Assembly: GCA_024803745.1 (NCBI GenBank)
Contig: JANJXV010000016.1
Location: 43,964,025-44,028,024 of the forward strand
DNA length: 64,000 nt
DNA from: Megascapheus bottae
Taxonomy: Eukaryota > Chordata > Mammalia > Rodentia > Geomyidae
Direction: 5' to 3'
A program made the position numbers and the translations under genes. Under the pieces are notes generated by a model. The model was not told the DNA's origin and did not search any database. It saw only the letters and a program-made list of their open reading frames with translations. Shown here piece after piece: positions 22,281-34,094 of the stretch (position 1 is the stretch's first letter; each line of letters starts with the position of its first letter).

Positions 22281-24359
22281 TCTGTGGACAGAGGTGAGGT
22301 TTGAAGGCAAATTGAAGACACTCTGCTTCCCCTACCCTCCCACCAACTCAGCTTCTGTGCACGTGGTTTTATTTGGAAGGCACGCAGGGCAGAAGTAAAC
22401 TAAAATGAGTCTGTCATGGTGAGAGTAGGACGATATGCATAGTGCTCTTAGAAGAAGAAACACGGGGGATATACCACAGAGAGCGGAGAAGGAAGTTTAT
22501 TCTCCCAAGCCAGCCTTACTGTTAAACATCACGAGTCTCCATTTCTAACTTGGAGCATGTATGTTTACTTTAGTGGTGATGTACAATAAGATGACAATGT
22601 GCTGTTTTCACTTCAACTGTATGTTGGGAGAAAGTATTATGTAGCAGATGGAAAAGTGGATATGGAAAGAGAAAAGCTCACCACTGCCTCTTGATACTTG
22701 AAAAATAAATGACCACTCTTGACTTCTTTTCTGTGTTCCAGCCATGTCCCGTGGATACACTTTCCTCAAAGCAATCTTGATGGGCATGGAAGGAATGAAA
22801 AAACTTATTTTGATTCTTCTGTCTCCCTGATGATTCATGTTTCTTTGTAAACTGAAATGTTGAGAGTCAAATAGATTGTATCAGAAAGAACAAAGCGGTT
22901 ACAGAAAGAAGAGAGAGAGATCTTGAAAAAGCAGGTCTCAGAGACGGTTGTAATGGATGCTGTGAAAGGGACACTATTTTCTTCAGGAATGCTTCCCCTT
23001 TTACACAAAAGAAATAAGGAAAATCTCTGTCAGTGGTCTGCCTGACAAGGCACAACGTCCAATATGGCTGCTAAGATCTCCGAGGTAATTCGGGAGTGTT
23101 GGCATTTAAGGGAAACAGAGTCAAGGCCAGGTGTTGTGTTTTCTTTTTTGTTGTTGTTTTGTTTTGTGTTAGTCCTTTTCTTGGGACGGGCTGCAGTTAG
23201 AGAGCAAACCCTCAATTTTTCAGGCCAGCCAGGAAAGTTCCCCGCATCCCTGCTGGAAGTAAGACAGTGACGGCCACGGCAGCTCGAGGTTTCAGTTGTG
23301 ACTTTCATTAGGAACGCTTCTTAGGGTGCAGCTAGACCTCTCTCTGCTCCTCAAAACAGAGCACCTCTGACTGTGGGTCTCCTTCCAAAGCATTCCTGGG
23401 TCTGGGGGATTCCTCTGTAATGGATGCAGGTCTTCCTCCTGATTATTAGCAAGGTAAGAACGCTCCTTGGGCGGTGCTGCTTCTCTGAGGAGTCTGAGGC
23501 CAATGGAAGGGTGACAGTCTGGGGACTGGACGATGGCCGGGTTGGAGCTGCCCAAAGGATGTGATGTACCACTGGGCAGGAACAGCTGGGATCCCTTCAC
23601 TCTGCCCCCACTGCCGCGTCTTATCAACCGTGGCCCTGAGTTGTGCAGGAGAACACCAGTCCTTGTTCCTGCATGTGCTCCAGGACTTGGCAGCTCCATC
23701 CTCAGCTCCATCCTCAGTGGTGGTCACACAGGCAGTGTCCCTTGATCACACTCACTCCCGGGACCTCTCGGGATGAGGACACATGGACAGGTGGCCTGGC
23801 CTCAGCCTAGGACTGTGCTGTTTGAAGAAGCTGGAAGAGCCCAGAACAAACAGCTGCCCTTGGTGTGTTCCCCCACCCTGCATGCAGGACAGGGAGACAT
23901 GTTGGGTGCACAGTGACAGGAATTATTTGAGCCCGGGATCCACAGTCTTCCAGCTGACTCACGGTCATCGGAGCTGTGGTGGCAGCAAACCCCCACCCCT
24001 GTCACAGAAGGTACCCACAGGAGCAGGCCAGGCCAGGCCAGGCAGGTCCCGTCCCTGTCCTGCCATGAGATTTGAATGAGGGTCGGGACACCTCTGCCTT
24101 GCAGGTGCCTTGTCCGAATCAGATGATTTCTAAGACTAGGTAAACTCTGTGAGCTTCTACAGAGGGACACAACGTGTGCCATTTGAGGTGACAATCCCTG
24201 TCCCAAAGCAAGAAGTTGAGAAGAACAGGAAACACCTTACCTGAGAGGGGATTTAACAGTACGATCACCTCCCAAAGATGGCCACTTAGAGACAAATGAA
24301 TGCCATTTTTCCAACTTAGTGCCACCACACACAGAAAAGCGTAAAGCGTGTTTTTGCCT
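22281..24359. other. Unique noncoding sequence
   Basis: No interspersed repeat recognised. Local features: two direct AGCTCCATCCTC copies at 23692-23716 and a short (CCAGG)n-like run at 24026-24042. Overlapping frames of up to 139 codons at 23292-24206 on both strands have no recognisable domain. Confidence 0.5.
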
Positions 24360-24620
24360 CCGTAAAATCAAGTTTAAAAAAATAATTCATGGTCCTCATT
24401 AACAAGTTCAAACACATCTTATTGCAGTGAACTTATCTTACTCGGCTTTCTCATTGAAGGAAGAGGAAAATATCGCCAATTTACTGCAATAAGGTAATTA
24501 CTGTAATAAGATAAATGTTAACTTTTTAATGAAAACCACTGTACTTGAGTAATTACCCTTCCGAGGACTGCTCCATATATGATTTCTTCGCAATTATTAA
24601 GATTAATTCACTTTTTTAGT
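24360..24620. promoter_or_regulatory. Candidate conserved noncoding element with 17-bp tandem duplication
   Basis: AT-rich, repeat-free block. It contains two adjacent 17-bp units, TTACTGCAATAAGGTAA (24481-24497) and TTACTGTAATAAGATAA (24498-24514), differing at two positions. The junction forms GGTAATTACTG, a homeodomain-type TAATTA site; a second TAATTACC lies near 24549 and a CAATTATTAAGATTAATTCA run near 24591. Duplicated homeodomain-like sites in unique DNA suggest an enhancer core; conservation is an inference. Confidence 0.32.
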
Positions 24621-26366
24621 AGGAACAGACCAAAATACCAAGCCAAAGGATCATTTTTATAAGCACATTTTCAAATATCCTAGAACTTAACAGAGGGCAG
24701 AGAGGGAGAAATGGATTGAAGTCTTGTCTCCAAATCTATGAAGTCACAAGTTGTCAAGTGCCTAGGTTTAGTAAATGCAAATAAAAGCACAAAAGCCCAG
24801 TAAGAAACCAGAGGAGATTAAACATAGGGGCGTCTCTGGTCCATCAGCCACAGCACAGCAAAAAGTGAAGATTTAATTAGAACTTTCTTTGTTCACAGAT
24901 CCACCAGCTTTCTATAAATAACCCACAGTGATAGCATCCGCATCCACACGCTAACTAGACGCGTGTCAGGACCTCACCTTCAGAATGCCTGCAGATCCTA
25001 ACCACCCCAGGATTTTATTTAAGGAGAGTCTGGCTGGATCCTCCACTGTCAAAAGCAGCACTATTACTAAAACAACAAACCCGGGCAGTCCTACCTGGAG
25101 AGCCTCAGTTCCACAACCAGAAACTCCACACTCACTATCGGGCTTGCTATGCCTGGCACGCCGGCTTCCAGCCACCTCCCCTCAGCCTTGGTCCTGACCC
25201 GTGGCCTCTCCTGTCTCTGGCCCGCAGGGTACCCTGGAGGAGAAGGTGGCCTTCAGCTTCTTCCTCTGCTCTGTGGGCACAGCACAGCTTCCTGGAACGC
25301 AATACAGTGCTGTGTATGTGTGAATGCGCTCAGGGGTCTGCGGTGAGCCTGAGGGGTGCCAGCAGAGAACACTCTGGAAGAGGTCCTCAGGTAAGCGCTC
25401 ACGTGGCCCCGGCTCTTCTTCACCCAGGAAAATTCAAAGAAATGGAATCTGTGAAATTTGTCTGTGTCTATGCCTTTTGTATCTTTCATCTCGTGTGTTT
25501 CTGCTGGCTGTGCTTTTCTCTAAGTGCCCCATGTTTTTAAAGGGCAAGCAAACCAACTCACCCCTTCTCTGAGGTGTCTGGTCGGTCCTCACCATCCTCT
25601 GCCATTAGAATCCAGCAGTCGGCCACTATGTTCTCTCCGCATCTGTCTTTGCACTCCGTCCTTCCAAACAAGACAAGGTTCACAGACAGTTTGGTTCCAG
25701 TCCCCTACGTTCCCTTAGAGGAAAGGCAGCCGGCCTCTGGCGCTCAGCCCTGCCCTGGCTCACAGGAAGGGAGATGTGGGAGGGCCTCACATTCACTCCC
25801 AGGGTGCCACCGGGTGAAGATGTGGGGGTGAGCACAGTGTTGGGGAGGTGGAAAGACGCCCTTGTGCCCTAGCCCCGGAGCCTTCAGGGACGTCTGGGGC
25901 CTTGTGAACTGGAATGAAGAAGGGTGATGGGTGAGGGACAGCCATGCCAACTGGAAGCTCCTCCAGTTAGGACGCCGAGCCTAGCTGGCTACACTCAAAC
26001 GAGAGCTGGCCCTGTGGCTGGCAAAACACAGGTGACATCGGTGACTTCAGAGGCTTGGCTGCCATGACCCACAGGACTTCTGTTCCTGAGAAGCCTCAGG
26101 CCAGTGGTGCAAACACCGGCACAGAGCTGGCCCAGCCTGCCCACCCCACCAGCCAGGGCTGCACACATCCAACCCCCGCCACCAGCCAGATGACCAAATC
26201 AAGTGCCACTCAGCCCCCCACCAAGGAAACCTGAGGAATGGGAAGTGGTCCCTGCACCCCGCGCTCCTGGTGATTGGGTACATGGCAATGCCGGGAAGTC
26301 CGGTATCAACACACACCTTAGGAAATTCCAGAAAAGTTAGGAGAACTCTAGGGCAAAAACCCGATG
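24621..26366. other. Unique noncoding sequence
   Basis: AT-rich to about 25020, GC-rich afterwards. No repeat or gene recognised. The 144-codon minus frame at 26047-26481 runs into a SINE and is not credible as a gene. Confidence 0.5.
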
Positions 26367-26595
26367 CATTTGGACACTGGTGGCTCACAGCTGTAATCCT
26401 AAGTACTCGGGAGGCTGAGACATGAGGATCACAGATGGAGGCACAGCCAGGCACAAAAGTCCCCGTGGGCCTCATCTCCAATTGACTGCAAACCTAGAAG
26501 CGGCTCTGTGGCTACAGCGCTCACTAGCCTTGAGCACAAAGAGTTCAGCACAGCACTCAGGCCCTGAGTTCAAGCCTCATGACCACAAAAAGGGC
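26367..26595 (+). mobile_element. Composite SINE (B1-like plus ID-like right module)
   Basis: The left half is clearly Alu/B1-like: TGGTGGCTCACAGCTGTAAT, CCTAAGTACTCGGGAGGCTG, AGACATGAGGATCACAG. A linker 'cctcatctccaattgactgcaaac' follows. The right half, GGCTCTGTGGCTACAGCGCT, CACTAGCCTTGAGCACAAAG and AGGCCCTGAGTTCAAGCCTC, is the same module as in the ID-left dimers. It ends in CCACAAAAAGG with little poly-A. This B1 plus ID-like layout resembles the B1-dID type known from several rodent groups. Confidence 0.85.
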
Positions 26596-27059
26596 GCAGT
26601 TCTCCTAGATGAACTATACGAAAAAGCCTTGATGACCTCAAAGGGCTTTTTCCTTTTTCATTAAAAAAAATCCCATTTGCTAAATCTAATTATTTCATCA
26701 TCGATTTTAGAAATAATAAGAAGTAATTTTTCCATCAATTGGTCAAAACTCAATTTCATTTATCACTCGGAGACAAAAGAGAGTCCATTCTCTCCTTTGG
26801 CTTTTATTTTGTTCCTTTTCCAGGGAGCTGAATTGCATTACATGCAAAGCACCTAGTGGGAAATAATTCTGCCCTGTGTCAGAGTCTGCCAGCCCTGGCA
26901 TGCTTAGGCAGGTCACATGGGTCAATTATTGGTCATTTCTGAGAACTCTATTGGTACGTGCTGCTGGAAGTGTCATCGGAGATTTACCGCCATCATATAG
27001 AGCGGATCACCTGGCGGGGGGAGCTCTGTCTCTGGACAAGGCTATGAAAAGGCAGCGCT
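26596..27059. other. Unique noncoding sequence
   Basis: AT-rich; no repeat or gene recognised. Confidence 0.5.
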
Positions 27060-27260
27060 GGGCACTTGGGGCCATGTAGGAGCGCAGGCATTATGAGTCC
27101 ATACGCACATCCTGGGTAAATTCCAATCACCGTAATGGCTTCACCAACGCCTTCCTTCGTTACAAGCAATTAGGGCAGCTGCTGCTCTGTCCTGCCTCCT
27201 CCCTTCTTCATAACCTCCTTCCGCCTGATTGGCTCGTTTCTGTGTGGCTGGGGACCAGCA
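27060..27260. promoter_or_regulatory. Candidate conserved noncoding element
   Basis: Repeat-free block with GCAGGCATTATGAGTCCATA, CCAATCACCGTAATGG, CAAGCAATTAGGGCAGCTGC and GATTGGCTCG (inverted CCAAT). It holds scattered CpGs outside any island. Motif evidence only. Confidence 0.25.
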
Positions 27261-28600
27261 ATTGCCCACGAAGAAGTCTGAACCAAGCTCTTGAAAAAGG
27301 ACAGAGAGCCACGTATTTTAGGGTTTGTAGGCCACCATGCAGACGAAGGGCAAAAGCCTGCTTGCTCTCTTGCTCATGCAGGTGGAACAGGAAACTCCAG
27401 GTTCTCTGGTCTTGCAGATGAGGGAATTTACTTCACCCCTACCTCCACCGTTCCTACTCCAGAGTCCGCTGCCACCCCTCACCCTTCCATTCTGAGACCG
27501 GAAGTGACAGCTGGCATTGGGCCTGGGAAGCCTTCCGGCCTGACTGGGCCTCTGGCTGGCAGATTGTGACAGAGCGCTCAGCCTCCGCCGTGGTGAAAAC
27601 CAAGCTTCCTGACAAGGCCTGGCCCTCTCTCTACCTGTCTGTCCATCCACCTATTCAACTGCCTGTCTCATTCTTACCTGATTCTTCTGTATTCTGGAAG
27701 GATCCTGTCAAATACAACCCCAACCCTTTGCTTCTTTCTGTGGGCCTCTCTTCCAGTGTGTCCATTAGTCATGTGGAAGGGAGTGGCCTCTGCCCCATGC
27801 CCCTCGCCTGCTCCACAGTGACCTCTCCCACGGTGCCCCCCCCAGCCTCACGATGGCCTCTCCCACATGCTCCTCCCTCACAACTAGACAAATCTCATGG
27901 AGGACAATGTAAAGGCCAGGGGGACTTTCACCCATGCTGTGGCGAGCGTCTCTTCCGGAGTCGGATTTGGAACCCCGGGGAAAGCCGTGTCTGTATCAAG
28001 TGTCTGTCAGAGCGGCTGCCGCCGTCCCTGGCTGAGGCACAGAGCCCTACAACTGCACAGAGCCCCGCTAGAAAGCCGGGGGCCTGGAAAGTCAGCTTTT
28101 GTAGATCGTCCTGGCTTGAAGCAGAGACACTCAGAGGCAGCTGCCAGGAGCGGCCCTATGCCTCAGGCAGGCGACACAGGCGCTGCCTCTGGGGGCTCGC
28201 CTGGAGGAAGGCCTTGGAAGTTGGCGCAAATGAGAGCTGCTTCCTCTGGAGCAGGAGGGAAACGTCAGGAGACTCCAAGGCAAGGATATATCTGAGGACC
28301 CGAATCTGATACCGGCAGCATTGCAGGACATCTTCTGCCCCGAGATGAGAAATCTGGCCTCCCTGTCCATTCCGTGAGGAGGAAACAGGACATCTGTGTG
28401 TCTATGACAGATGAAAATTCTCTAAAACAATTTGAAAGAGGCAGGGTGGAGGGGGAAGAGGGGCAGGACAGATGAGTCCAGAGGTGAGAATGCAGCCAAG
28501 AATCCACCATCTATCCTGCAACGTGAAGAAGAGTGAGGAAAGGGTGGCACTGGGGACACGTGGATGAGAATATTGGCAGGGGGACATCGATCAAGATGCA
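27261..28600. other. GC-rich unique sequence with CpG-richer patch and a 247-codon chance frame
   Basis: About 17 CpG dinucleotides fall between 27940 and 28235, giving an observed/expected ratio near 0.6 by hand, borderline for a CpG island. The longest frame of the window (27566-28309, plus, 247 codons) covers this patch. Its translation is Ser/Pro/Arg-rich without recognisable domain, signal peptide or repeat. A second overlapping frame of 132 codons runs through the same DNA in another phase, as happens when stop codons are scarce in GC-rich DNA. I do not call a gene. Confidence 0.5.
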
Positions 28601-28639
28601 TGATATTCATAAACTGCTTTGTTCCGTGGTAACTCGCTT

Positions 28640-28735
28640 AAAATAAACAACCATAATAAATTAATAATTATTAAAAGAATAATACATTAATAATGAATAT
28701 TTCAAAATAATAAATTAATAAACATTTCAGGATTT
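28640..28735. repeat. AT-rich low-complexity block
   Basis: Built from repeated AATAAT/TTAATAA units (AATAAATTAATAATTATTAA, then ACATTAATAATGAATATTTC). No poly-A-tailed element ends here, so this looks like local AT-rich low complexity. Confidence 0.8.
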
Positions 28736-28740
28736 ACATT

Positions 28741-29716
28741 GTCTAAGGGAAAGTGCAATTACGAATATGACGGGTGATGTTCTCTCTTTTTTTAAACTGA
28801 AGTATAATGTATGGAGTAGAATTCACTGGGTGGTGTAGCTGTCTGTCACTAGTCACAGGGCCCCCAGACACATGTCTGCTGCCTGCCAGGGCAGGCTCTG
28901 CTCTGTGCATGCCAGGTGTCAGGGGCGGCAGAGTGGCTCTCGTGTCTGTGGTTCTGTGCCTTCTAGAACACAGTGCGATCGCACCGCAGACGGGCTGAGC
29001 CTTGGAGAGCCGCTTCTGTCCGCCCATCACGCACTCGAGATGTAGCCCATTATCCTGTGTTGCCATTCCTTCCTTTGTATCTCTGGGTGGAGACCTTCGT
29101 AGGGTTGTCCTAGCTGACGGATGTTTGTTGTTTCTGATGTCCTTGGGAGTTTCGGATGTAATGTGAAACAGCTATAAGCATTTGAACCTAGTGATATAGT
29201 AAGAACGTAAAGTTTCATCTCTTTTGGATAAAGCCCTGCGGAAGCTTCTGTGGGTCATGTGGCAAATATATACTATTTTCTTTAGACAGTGCATCTCCCC
29301 ACTGGTATGGAAAGACCATATACCCATTTCACTTGAGAGCGAAGAACAGAAATTCTTTCTGTAAGGAAACACCTCTTTATGGAAACTCAGAAGAACTGAA
29401 AAACTCATTTAGTCCAAACTCTAGGTTTTTCTGGATTAGGAGCCTAAAGCCCCAGGACATGGAGCAGGTGGAAGAGCAGGGGAGGAGCCAGTGCTAGAGC
29501 TGAGCGGGGTGACCAGCTCTGCCCAGTGCGCTCTGCCCAGTGCGCTTGGCCCTGGAGCTCTCCACAGGGACAGAGACCCGGAGGAAAATCTGTTTGGAGA
29601 GCACACACCCTCTATTAAAAGGGGGAAGTGGGATGGAGGAGTATAGGCACACAGGTAAATTATTTTGCCTTAAACTCATTGAGAAATGACTTCATTTCTG
29701 GTTTCCTCTGATCCAG

Positions 29717-29718
<2 letters not shown>
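28741..29718. other. Unique noncoding sequence
   Basis: No confident repeat. 28790-29215 has a vague resemblance to worn L1-type sequence, not strong enough to call. Direct GTGCGCTCTGCCCA/GTGCGCTTGGCCC near 29526-29551 is a small local duplication. Confidence 0.45.

Positions 29719-29762
<44 letters not shown>
29719..29762. repeat. (GT)22 microsatellite
   Basis: Uninterrupted GT array of 44 bases, probably polymorphic. The His/Thr run in the 79-codon minus frame across it is a translation of the repeat. Confidence 0.98.
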
Positions 29763-29766
<4 letters not shown>

Positions 29767-31524
29767 GCAACCATGCTCTAAAACCATCTCTTTTTCAAGA
29801 AAACAGCTATTGCGAGCATAAACACATTTGTGCTTAACTATTGTTAAATTCCTACCAACAAAATCATGGAACTCGGGACTCAGCAAGCTCACTGTGGGTA
29901 AACCTGCCATGAAGCAGAAAAGCCAGGGCAAACGCTGTTATATGTCCATTCGCTTGACTCAAGGCCCTCCTGTCAGCTCATCCACAGCTAGTACGGAGAA
30001 ATTCCCTAATAAACATCTGAGATTAAAGTGCTAGTACTGACAGCAAAATTGCAATTTGTAGTCCCAAGATGTATTCAATTATGATCACTTGGAGAGAGAG
30101 AGAAGAAATCGGCGGGGGGTGGGGGGGACAAAACACAAAAACCACATACGCCAAGCGATAGGAAGATCTTCAAAAGTAATTCAGATCTTAATCCAATAAT
30201 CGAATTTTAATTACCCACAGTATGACCATTTACAGGGTGATCATTTCAGTCTTAAATATCCAATCTTTTGGCCCAAAGCCGGGGGGGGGGTAATTGCTTT
30301 ATAACTGGGTAGGAATGTATCATCTATGTGTTGTCTAGACTCAGCAAGAATATCTGAAACTGGTATTTAAAACTGAGTTTCTGGATGGGGTTCAGTCTGC
30401 ACCAAGGCTTCCTCCAACGTTGCTTCTTTCGCGTCTTGCCATCGCAAAGTGCTTAACACATTTTTGCACCAGGAACAAGCTCTTCTGTTGGCGGGCTCTG
30501 GTCTCTGGCTGCATGGCTCCGTGTCAGTACCCTCCTCTCTGGTCTCTGGCGGCATGGTTCTGTGTCATCACCCTTCTTTGTGGCTGTCAGTGCTGGTGGG
30601 GCTCAAAAGCACCTTCCCTGCACCCTGCAGGGACCCAGCCCTCCCAGGCCGCCCAGTCTGACACTGTGGGCCCTCTCCCAGCTGCTGCCACCCTCTGCCC
30701 TCAGGTGGTACCCTCCCCTGATACATCTAATCCACCTTGGGTTCTTTCTCTCTACCAAAGACAGAATCATGAGAAGGGAGAGCAGAGGCAACGTTGACTG
30801 AAAGTAAGAGACAACAGAGGAAGCTGAGAACAGGCCTCTCAGCCACTGGCAGATTGGTGAAGTCTCCGTGCTGGACTCTGATTTGGGAGATGGTGGGGGG
30901 GGGCTGCCTTGTGATGTACAAGGTTTTATCTGGGTGCTTCTAGGCGAGGAGGAACAGAACACAGGCCACGCAGTATGAGAGAGTGTGGAGGGGGGTCTGG
31001 ATACTGGTAACTGGGGTAGGCCTGTGGGGCTTCTCTTTAAGAGCCCTTGGCTCGTCTCAGCTGCTCTGGCATTGGTGGAGGCACTGTCACCTCACCCCAA
31101 GGAAAGCGGTCCCCTGGACAGCTCGTCCAGGGCTTTGCTTTCCATAGGGCCTTCATCTCGACTTTCCTGGGTGTTCAGGGAGAGGAAGCCACCGTGTCTT
31201 CACCAGGCCTCCTTCACCTCCACTTTCCTAGGGGAAAGAAGAGAGGGCCTTAGCGCCCCCCTGCTCCTCTGTCAAATCCTCTCTTTCCTCCCATCACTCT
31301 GGAACATTTTATCCTAGCAGTCGGAATCCACGGGCCAAAGCCCTCACTTGTTTGTGGCCTCGATGAGACAGGCTGGCCAGCCGGTGACGTAGGAAAGAGA
31401 CACAGGAGCCGGAAGACAGAAACTGAGTGACGAGTGCCCGGCGGGTCCCCAGCCCCAGCCTACCTCTGGCTCACAAAGTTTCTTCCTCCAGGGAGATTTT
31501 CTAACTGGTGAAGAGCCCAGAGAA
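29763..31524. other. Unique noncoding sequence with G-runs
   Basis: No interspersed repeat or gene recognised. G-rich runs stand at 30112-30128 (GGCGGGGGGTGGGGGGGAC type), 30282-30291 (G10) and 30894-30902 (G9). These are possible G-quadruplex or slippage sites. The 30360-31320 part is GC-rich with overlapping non-credible frames up to 125 codons. Confidence 0.5.
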
Positions 31525-31732
31525 GTTGTGCCTCCTGGCCAAGCCTAGGGCTCGCCTAGCAGGCGTGAAGCTCTGGGTTCCATTCCTCGGTCCCACATAC
31601 ACAGAGAAAGGCCAGAAGTGGTGCTGTGGCTCAAGTGGTAGAGCTCTAGCCTTGAGAAAAGTGTCCAAGGACAGTGCCCAAGCCCTGAGTTCAAACCCCA
31701 GGACTGCCTGCCCCCCCAAAAAGAAAAGAAAT
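31525..31732 (+). mobile_element. Dimeric ID-type SINE
   Basis: The left half is partly degraded (GCCTAGGGCTCGCCTAGCAG, CTCTGGGTTCCATTCCTCGG), followed by the linker CACATACACAGAGAAAGGCC. The right half, GGCTCAAGTGGTAGAGCTCT, AGCCTTGAGAAAAGTGTCCA, AGGACAGTGCCCAAGCCCTG, is well preserved. It ends in CCCCCCCAAAAAGAAAAGAAA. Confidence 0.9.
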
Positions 31733-33822
31733 CATGGCCCTTTTCTCTCTTGACAGAATGTGCTTTCTGTTTTCTCCATTTGCATGTGTGATCCCCACGT
31801 TTTCTATCAGGTGAGCGATAGCACCAAGAATTCCACAGACGCAGACACGGAGCAGGGAACACCAGGCCCCCGAGTGTGGTGAGCGCAGTGCTGTGTGGTG
31901 TCACCTCTGTCTCCCCAGGACTGGCGCAGCAGAGGCCGGAGCCAGCAGGCCTTCGCATGGAAGGCCTTGGAAGTCGCTGGTGCCATGGCAGGCAGCTCGT
32001 CAGCTTGTGTTTGTTGTTCAGCTGGTGTTGCCATGCATCCGTCCTTCTGGGCTCTTAACACTCCGTCCCTGTGTTCACACCCACCCAAAGAGTGCCCCGA
32101 AGAGTGCCCCAGTGGCTTCCCTTCTGTGACACACGCGTGGAGCAGGCAGCTGGCCCTGGTGCTGAGTGGTGGGCCTGAGTCGCAAGCCGGGGTGTGGAGA
32201 TGCCAGCACCAGCCCCTGCACTTTTGCTCAGAGATCCCCTCCATTGCTGGTGTGTCAGCATCAGAGGCTCCTGAAGGGCCTCTGAAGAGCCGTGGAGCAG
32301 GGTAAGGCTGCCAGAACCAGGGCTGGCAAGGTAAGGACGCAAGGTTTTCCATCCCTGAGACCTGGTGCTCCTTCTGCAAGCCAGACTCAGGAGGGAGCCG
32401 GGCCTAGAGCCAAGGGGCTCCAAGGGCTCACCTTGTTTTCCAGAACACTGCCCTGGGGCAGGAGCTTCCTTTGCATCTACATTGAGTGCATGCCCTTGGA
32501 GAGGCTGCAACGGATTCTGTGGCCCAGCTTAGAAAATGCCACAGCTGTAGTCCTAGAGTCCTAGAGGCCCAGGGTAAGTGGTTTCCAGCTCTCCTCGGTA
32601 GAGATGTGGCCTGTGGCCTCACCTCTGATAACTCAAGCTTGATCACAATGCATTTCTTCCAAAGAGACCACGCAGCAGAACTCTGAGCTGGGAAGCCTTC
32701 TCCTCCATCTGGTCCTCAAGTTTCCCTGGATGCGCCATCCCACCGGGCTTGCCATCTGGAAGGGCTCCATGCGGCTGTGGAGAGGCACGCACTCAGCCTG
32801 CAGACGACCTGCGCAGCATGGGCATGGAGCCCGAAGACCACCCTCCCTTGTGCAAGGCTCGGCTCTTGAGCCTCACCCGGGAATCCTGCCCGTGCACATC
32901 ACCCAGTGGACAAGCAGAAGCTCCACTGCCCGGCAGCGGGACAGCCTCAGCCGTGGGTCTTCAACCCTTGGGGGCTTCTGGGGACTCGGAGTAAATCCTG
33001 ACCAAGGCAAGAGAAAATGCACGCAAGGGCTGTCTGGCTGCTGAGAGAAACACTTGCAGGGTCAAAGCCATGATTGAAGCAACTCTTTCCTCAAATGGAC
33101 TGCCTCACTGGGTGAGTGAAATCTGTGTTCTAAGCCCTGGAACTCTTACCACAGCTCAGCACAGCAAGTGACTGCTGGCCACCTGGAGGGGCTTAGCAGA
33201 GGGCCGGCTGGATCCTCCCTCCCAGACCCTTGGCTGAGCCCTGCATGGCTGGTGGGCCTGCCTCATTAGTAGAGACCAGTTGTGCGCAGAAGAGCAGGAG
33301 GGGCTGGCAGGGAGAGGAGTCTCTCCTCAAAACAGAGAGGATTTCACAGCCTCAGATTTTGGGGAAATTGAATTCAGACACTAGGCTAAAAAGGAACCCA
33401 AATATCTACCACGCAGTAAGTCTTGCTAGTACAAAATGAGTAAGAATGCTTTTTTAAGATGCCAAGACCCCTGGGAAGGAGTCCGAGGGGGCGGGGGAGC
33501 AGGACTGCTCTTCAGAGCTGGTCCTCAGCCGTATCCCTATGCCACCTCAGTCACACCAGCACCCAGGCTGCCATGGCTCCACAGGCCACCTGAGAAAATG
33601 CCTCTGGAGGTTATCTGTGCATTTTAAAGTATAAAAAGATTGCCCTTTTCTGTCGTTATAAAAATATAGACAGGGTTAGACTCTCTCCTTGATTGAAATA
33701 AAGGCTAGACGTGCAAAAGAGCTAGCAAAGGAGGCTGAGAGCATCTGGGAAGCTGTCCCCAAGGCATGTGAGTGAGCTGGGGCCTCCTTGTGGAGCCGTC
33801 CCTCTTCCCGACATTGGCCCAG
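31733..33822. other. Unique GC-rich noncoding sequence
   Basis: No repeat or gene recognised. Because stops are sparse, both strands carry long overlapping frames (190 codons minus at 31807-32379, 151 minus at 32055-32510, 136 plus at 31895-32305). The 190-codon frame's 3' end nears the SINE and it has no recognisable domain. I treat them as composition effects. Confidence 0.5.
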
Positions 33823-33884
33823 CAGAGGGGTCATCTGAGGGGAGGGGAGGTGGCAGAGGGGTCATCGGAGGGGAGGGAAGGTGG
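33823..33884. repeat. 31-bp tandem duplication
   Basis: CAGAGGGGTCATC-T/G-GAGGGGAGGG-G/A-AGGTGG occurs at 33823-33853 and 33854-33884 with two differences (29 of 31 identical). G-rich purine unit; probably a slippage duplication. Confidence 0.93.
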
Positions 33885-34008
33885 CAGAAATGGCTGAGTG
33901 GCATCAGCATTCCTCCCCACAGTGTCCTCAGATGTTGAACCCTCCCATCTCCCCACCTGCACAGACGCTGAAGAGCAGGGGCTCATTCTGGAAGCAATGG
34001 AAGCCCAC

Positions 34009-34080
34009 TCCCTGGAGCACTCCCTTCCTGGAGCACTCCTTCTTGGAGGGCTCCATTCCTGGAGCACTCCATTCCTTGGA
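34009..34080. repeat. Short tandem array of CCTGGAGCACTCC units
   Basis: Four copies of a 14-18 base unit: CCCTGGAGCACTCCC, TTCCTGGAGCACTCCTT, CTTGGAGGGCTCCA, TTCCTGGAGCACTCCATT. The third is most diverged. The array ends just before the L1 3' side. Confidence 0.85.
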
Positions 34081-34094
34081 AATAAACTTCACAT

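Noticed and set aside
28790..29215. Possible worn L1 on the plus or minus strand.
   Set aside because: Only loose word matches; no ORF2 peptide block or UTR signature.
29395..29465. Possible MIR/L2 trace (AGTCCAAACTCTAGGTTTTT, 'ggattaggagcctaaagcccc').
   Set aside because: Short and diverged; a library search is needed.
31807..32510. 190- and 151-codon minus frames and a 136-codon plus frame.
   Set aside because: Mutually overlapping, no recognisable domain, composition like neighbouring unique DNA.
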